Origin: Gammaproteobacteria bacterium
Lineage (GTDB): Bacteria > Pseudomonadota > Gammaproteobacteria > GRL18
Length of the DNA: 9,986 nt
Assembly: GCA_013139395.1 (NCBI GenBank)
Contig: WTAX01000490.1
Location: 1-9,986, forward strand
Direction of reading: 5' to 3'
Of the stretch, positions 6,548-9,986 are shown one piece after another; positions within the stretch are counted from its first letter, which is position 1, and each line of letters opens with the position of its first letter. Under the pieces are notes generated by a model, which was given only the letters and a program-made list of their open reading frames with translations, ran no database searches and was not told the DNA's origin. Both the position numbers and the translations under genes were made by a program.

Positions 6548-6907
6548 ATGGCAAGAGTAAAACGTGGTGTAACAGCACACGCTAAACACAAGAAAGTTAT
6601 TAAGCAGGCGAAAGGTTATTCCGGTCGTCGTAAAAATGTCTATCGCGCTGCAGTCCAGGCTGTAACTAAAGCAGGTCAATATGCTTATCGTGATCGTCGT
6701 CAACGTAAACGTCAATTCCGTCAATTATGGATTGCCCGTATTAATGCCGGCGCACGTGAAAATGGTTTGAGCTATAGCCGCATGATCAATGGTCTGAAGA
6801 AAGCCAATATCGAAATCGATCGTAAAGTGCTTTCTGATATGGCGATTGCTGATAAAGGTGCATTTGCAATGATTGCTGAACAAGCAAAAGCAGCACTTTC
6901 TGCATAG
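6548..6907 (+). CDS. rplT: 50S ribosomal protein L20
   Basis: 119 residues against 118 in E. coli. A large-subunit assembly protein with a long basic N-terminal extension ([20 protein letters not shown] onward, then [13 protein letters not shown]) that penetrates 23S rRNA, and a globular C-terminal domain (about 60-119; [19 protein letters not shown]). In E. coli the C-terminal domain also binds the rpmI leader for autoregulation. AGGAG at 6534-6538 stands 9 nt before the ATG. A strong terminator follows the gene at 7002-7036. Confidence 0.98.
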   Translation: MARVKRGVTAHAKHKKVIKQAKGYSGRRKNVYRAAVQAVTKAGQYAYRDRRQRKRQFRQLWIARINAGARENGLSYSRMINGLKKANIEIDRKVLSDMAIADKGAFAMIAEQAKAALSA

Positions 6908-6922
6908 CCTGCTTTTTCTGAG

Positions 6923-6996
6923 TACCTGCAATTGCAGGTATGATAAGAAATAAGTAAAAAACGTATCGTGTTCTGAAATAAACTTCTGATACGATA
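6923..6996 (+). promoter_or_regulatory. Two hairpins in the pheS leader upstream of the terminator
   Basis: An 18-bp perfect palindrome, TACCTGCAATTGCAGGTA, occupies 6923-6940. A second stem follows: TATCGT (6964-6969) pairs with ACGATA (6991-6996), or in another register CGTATC (6962-6967) with GATACG (6988-6993). These two registers exclude each other, as might occur in a switching leader. The only ATG-initiated frame (6940-6957) encodes five residues (MIRNK) without Phe, so no pheM-like leader peptide is seen. Confidence 0.45.
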
Positions 6997-7001
6997 GGTA
7001 T

Positions 7002-8092
<1,091 letters not shown>

Positions 8093-8158
8093 ATGTTAAT
8101 AATTACTTTATAAAGAATAAAGGTAACTGCTCAGTATCTTGTGTATAAATTAACTTAT

Positions 8159-8246
8159 GAGGCCTATGGGTACTCGTTTTTTAAGCTTTGAAAACTCGCT
8201 GCGCTCAGACAGTTCAAAACTTAAAAAACAAGCATCCATAGACCTT
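8159..8246. mobile_element. MITE-like palindromic element between pheS and pheT
   Basis: An imperfect inverted repeat with arms of 33 bp (8160-8192 and 8213-8245) encloses a 20-nt GC-rich loop (CTCGCTGCGCTCAGACAG at 8195-8212). Of 33 paired positions 28 are Watson-Crick, one is G-T (8170/8235), and four are A-C mismatches (8163/8242, 8172/8233, 8175/8230, 8186/8219). All five departures are transitions, as expected from decay of a once perfect palindrome. TTAT flanks both sides (8155-8158, 8246-8249), perhaps a target duplication. No coding sequence lies inside. It is probably a non-autonomous or REP-like repeat; on the pheST mRNA it would form a long hairpin. Confidence 0.7.
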
Positions 8247-8293
8247 TATCTGATTCAAGTTGAGTAGTTGCAAATAAGCTCGGGAAAGAATAA

Positions 8294-9986
8294 ATGAAAT
8301 TCAGTGAACAATGGCTTAGGGAATGGGTTAACCCGGACTTAAGCACAGCCGTATTAGGGCATCAGTTGACTATGGCTGGTTTAGAAGTCGATGCTATTGA
8401 GCCTGTAGCACCTGCGCATACCGGTGTTGTCGTGGGCAAAATCTTAAGTGCTGAAAAACACCCAGACGCAGACAAATTACAGGTTTGTCTGGTGGATGTC
8501 GGTGAGCTTTCAGAAGAGCCCTTACAAATTGTCTGCGGTGCCAAAAATGCGCGTAAAGATTTAATCGTTGCCTGTGCTATGGTCAAAGCGGTGTTACCCG
8601 GTGACTTTAAAATAAAGAAATCCAAGCTGCGCGGTGTGGTTTCTTTGGGCATGCTTTGTTCAGAAAAAGAATTAGGTCTGGCTGATAGTGCTGAAGGTAT
8701 TATGGAATTACCCGAAGATGCTCCCATCGGTACAACGCTTAATGATTATCTGCAATTGGACGATGTCAGTATTGAATTAGGTGTCACGCCTAACCGTGGT
8801 GACTGCTTTTCAATCGCTGGTGTTGCGCGTGAAACCGGAGTCATGACTCGTAATGACGTCAAGTCAGTGGAGATCACGGCGCAGAAGGCTGCAATTGATG
8901 ACAGTATTACTATTAATATTGAAGCCAGAGAAGCTTGTCCCCGCTATGCTGGGCGGGTGATTAAAAATGTTAATACTCTGGCAAAGCCCCCTATGTGGAT
9001 GAAGGAAAAACTACGTCGTTGTGGTCATCGCTCTATTAGTCCTCTGGTTGATATTACTAATTTTGTCATGATTGAGCTGGGTCAGCCGATGCATGCCTTT
9101 GACCTGAATAAAATTCAGGGACAAATAAATGTAAGAATGGCATCACAAGATGAAAAACTCACCTTGCTTGATGGTCAGGAAATTTCTCTCAATGCCGATA
9201 ATCTGGTTATTGCTGATAATGCACAGGCATTGGCATTAGCCGGTATTATGGGTGGTGAAAGTTCTGCTGTGAGTGATGAGACAAAAGATATTCTTTTAGA
9301 AAGTGCTTTTTTTAACCCGAAAATGATTATTGGTAAAGCTCGATCTCATGGCCTGCATACTGATTCTTCTCATCGTTTTGAACGCGGTGTGTCACCTCAG
9401 TTGCAAGTACAGGCTATAGAAAGAGCAACACAGCTTATTTTAGAAGTAGCTGGCGGTGAAGTGGGTCCTATTGTCGAGCAATCCTTCGATGACTATATTC
9501 CTAAAGCAAAGTCTATTTTATTAAGAAAAGAAAAAATTACCAGAGTGCTGGGTATTGAAATAGATGATGAAACTGTGAAAGATATCCTGACTCGTTTAGA
9601 AATGGATGTGCTAGACTGTGCTGAAGGCTGGCAGGTAACAGCACCTGCATTTCGTTTTGATATAGAGTATGATGTTGATTTAGTTGAGGAAATAGGGCGA
9701 ATTTATGGTTATGACAAGCTGCCTTCTACTTTACCTCATGGCTCCATTGCAATGTCTGCCTGCCCTGAAGATCAAATTAATGAACTAAAAGTAAAAGAAC
9801 TTTTAGTGAGTTTGGGTTATCAGGAAGCTATTTGTTATAGTTTTGTTGAGCCTAAAGCGCAAAACTTAATTACCCCTGATAATCCCGGGATTAAGCTGTC
9901 CAATCCCATATCAGAAGATTTATCAGTAATGCGTACCAGTTTATGGACTGGCTTAATTGGTGCTTTAGTCTATAATCAGAATCGTC
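8294..9986 (+). CDS. pheT: Phenylalanine--tRNA ligase beta subunit, incomplete at C-terminus
   Basis: Non-catalytic partner of PheS that recognises tRNA-Phe and edits mischarged tyrosine. The frame is open from ATG 8294 to the window end: 564 codons of an expected 795 or so. The start MKFSEQWLREWVNP matches the family. Visible domains: OB-fold tRNA-binding domain (about 39-148; VVVGKILSAEKHPDADKLQV), B3/B4 editing domain (about 215-385; SPLVDITNFVMIELGQPMHA and AGIMGGE), B5 domain (about 405-480; ITRVLGIEIDDETVKDILTR) and the start of the catalytic-like core (VDLVEEIGRIYGYDKLP onward). The anticodon-binding C-terminal domain is outside. Its ribosome site is weak (GGGAAAG at 8282-8288). It lies 201 bp from pheS instead of the roughly 15 bp of E. 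coli, because of the inserted palindrome and its flanks. Confidence 0.97.
   Translation, partial: MKFSEQWLREWVNPDLSTAVLGHQLTMAGLEVDAIEPVAPAHTGVVVGKILSAEKHPDADKLQVCLVDVGELSEEPLQIVCGAKNARKDLIVACAMVKAVLPGDFKIKKSKLRGVVSLGMLCSEKELGLADSAEGIMELPEDAPIGTTLNDYLQLDDVSIELGVTPNRGDCFSIAGVARETGVMTRNDVKSVEITAQKAAIDDSITINIEAREACPRYAGRVIKNVNTLAKPPMWMKEKLRRCGHRSISPLVDITNFVMIELGQPMHAFDLNKIQGQINVRMASQDEKLTLLDGQEISLNADNLVIADNAQALALAGIMGGESSAVSDETKDILLESAFFNPKMIIGKARSHGLHTDSSHRFERGVSPQLQVQAIERATQLILEVAGGEVGPIVEQSFDDYIPKAKSILLRKEKITRVLGIEIDDETVKDILTRLEMDVLDCAEGWQVTAPAFRFDIEYDVDLVEEIGRIYGYDKLPSTLPHGSIAMSACPEDQINELKVKELLVSLGYQEAICYSFVEPKAQNLITPDNPGIKLSNPISEDLSVMRTSLWTGLIGALVYNQNR

Noticed and set aside
8362..8727. Minus-strand frame of 121 codons inside pheT
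   Set aside because: It is the antisense shadow of a strongly conserved pheT region, with no supporting ribosome site or recognisable product.

Overview
The window reads as chromosomal DNA of a gammaproteobacterium of moderate to low GC. The strongest evidence is the gene order thrS-infC-rpmI-rplT-pheS-pheT, the translation operon known from Escherichia coli, with proteins that align by eye along their length with the E. coli ones. I cannot name a genus. A repeat-rich secreted Asn/Gly/Pro/Tyr protein and a group III-type phosphofructokinase would fit a sulfur-oxidising or autotrophic lineage, but that is inference.

Layout. Positions 1-713 (minus strand) hold most of a secreted low-complexity protein whose C-terminus lies outside the window. 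A divergent promoter region (714-896) separates it from a 263-residue protein of unknown function (897-1688), which carries a histidine motif resembling a zinc-protease site but without the catalytic glutamate. A 6-phosphofructokinase follows (1838-2893), then a 12-bp tandem repeat and a small convergent minus-strand ORF (2972-3175). An AT-rich gap of 386 bp leads to the translation operon, which fills the rest: thrS (3562-5472), infC (5633-6181, non-AUG start), rpmI (6332-6529), rplT (6548-6907), pheS (7073-8092) and pheT (8294 to the window end, incomplete).

How the genes work together. Threonyl-tRNA synthetase, initiation factor 3, ribosomal proteins L35 and L20, and both subunits of phenylalanyl-tRNA synthetase all serve protein synthesis. 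In E. coli this cluster is controlled at several levels: ThrRS on its own leader, IF3 through its abnormal start codon, L20 through an mRNA structure before rpmI, and attenuation before pheS. Here the IF3 start signal is clearly kept. Structured leaders lie before rpmI and pheS, and a strong intrinsic terminator sits between rplT and pheS. No Phe-rich leader peptide is visible, so the E. coli pheM mechanism is not evidently present.

The less ordinary items are an 87-bp palindromic MITE-like element between pheS and pheT, the tandem-repeat secreted protein, the degenerate zincin-like protein, and the mixed phosphate-donor signature of the phosphofructokinase. I found no CRISPR array, phage or defence genes, tRNA or rRNA. 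I see no strong case for a wholly new multigene system.
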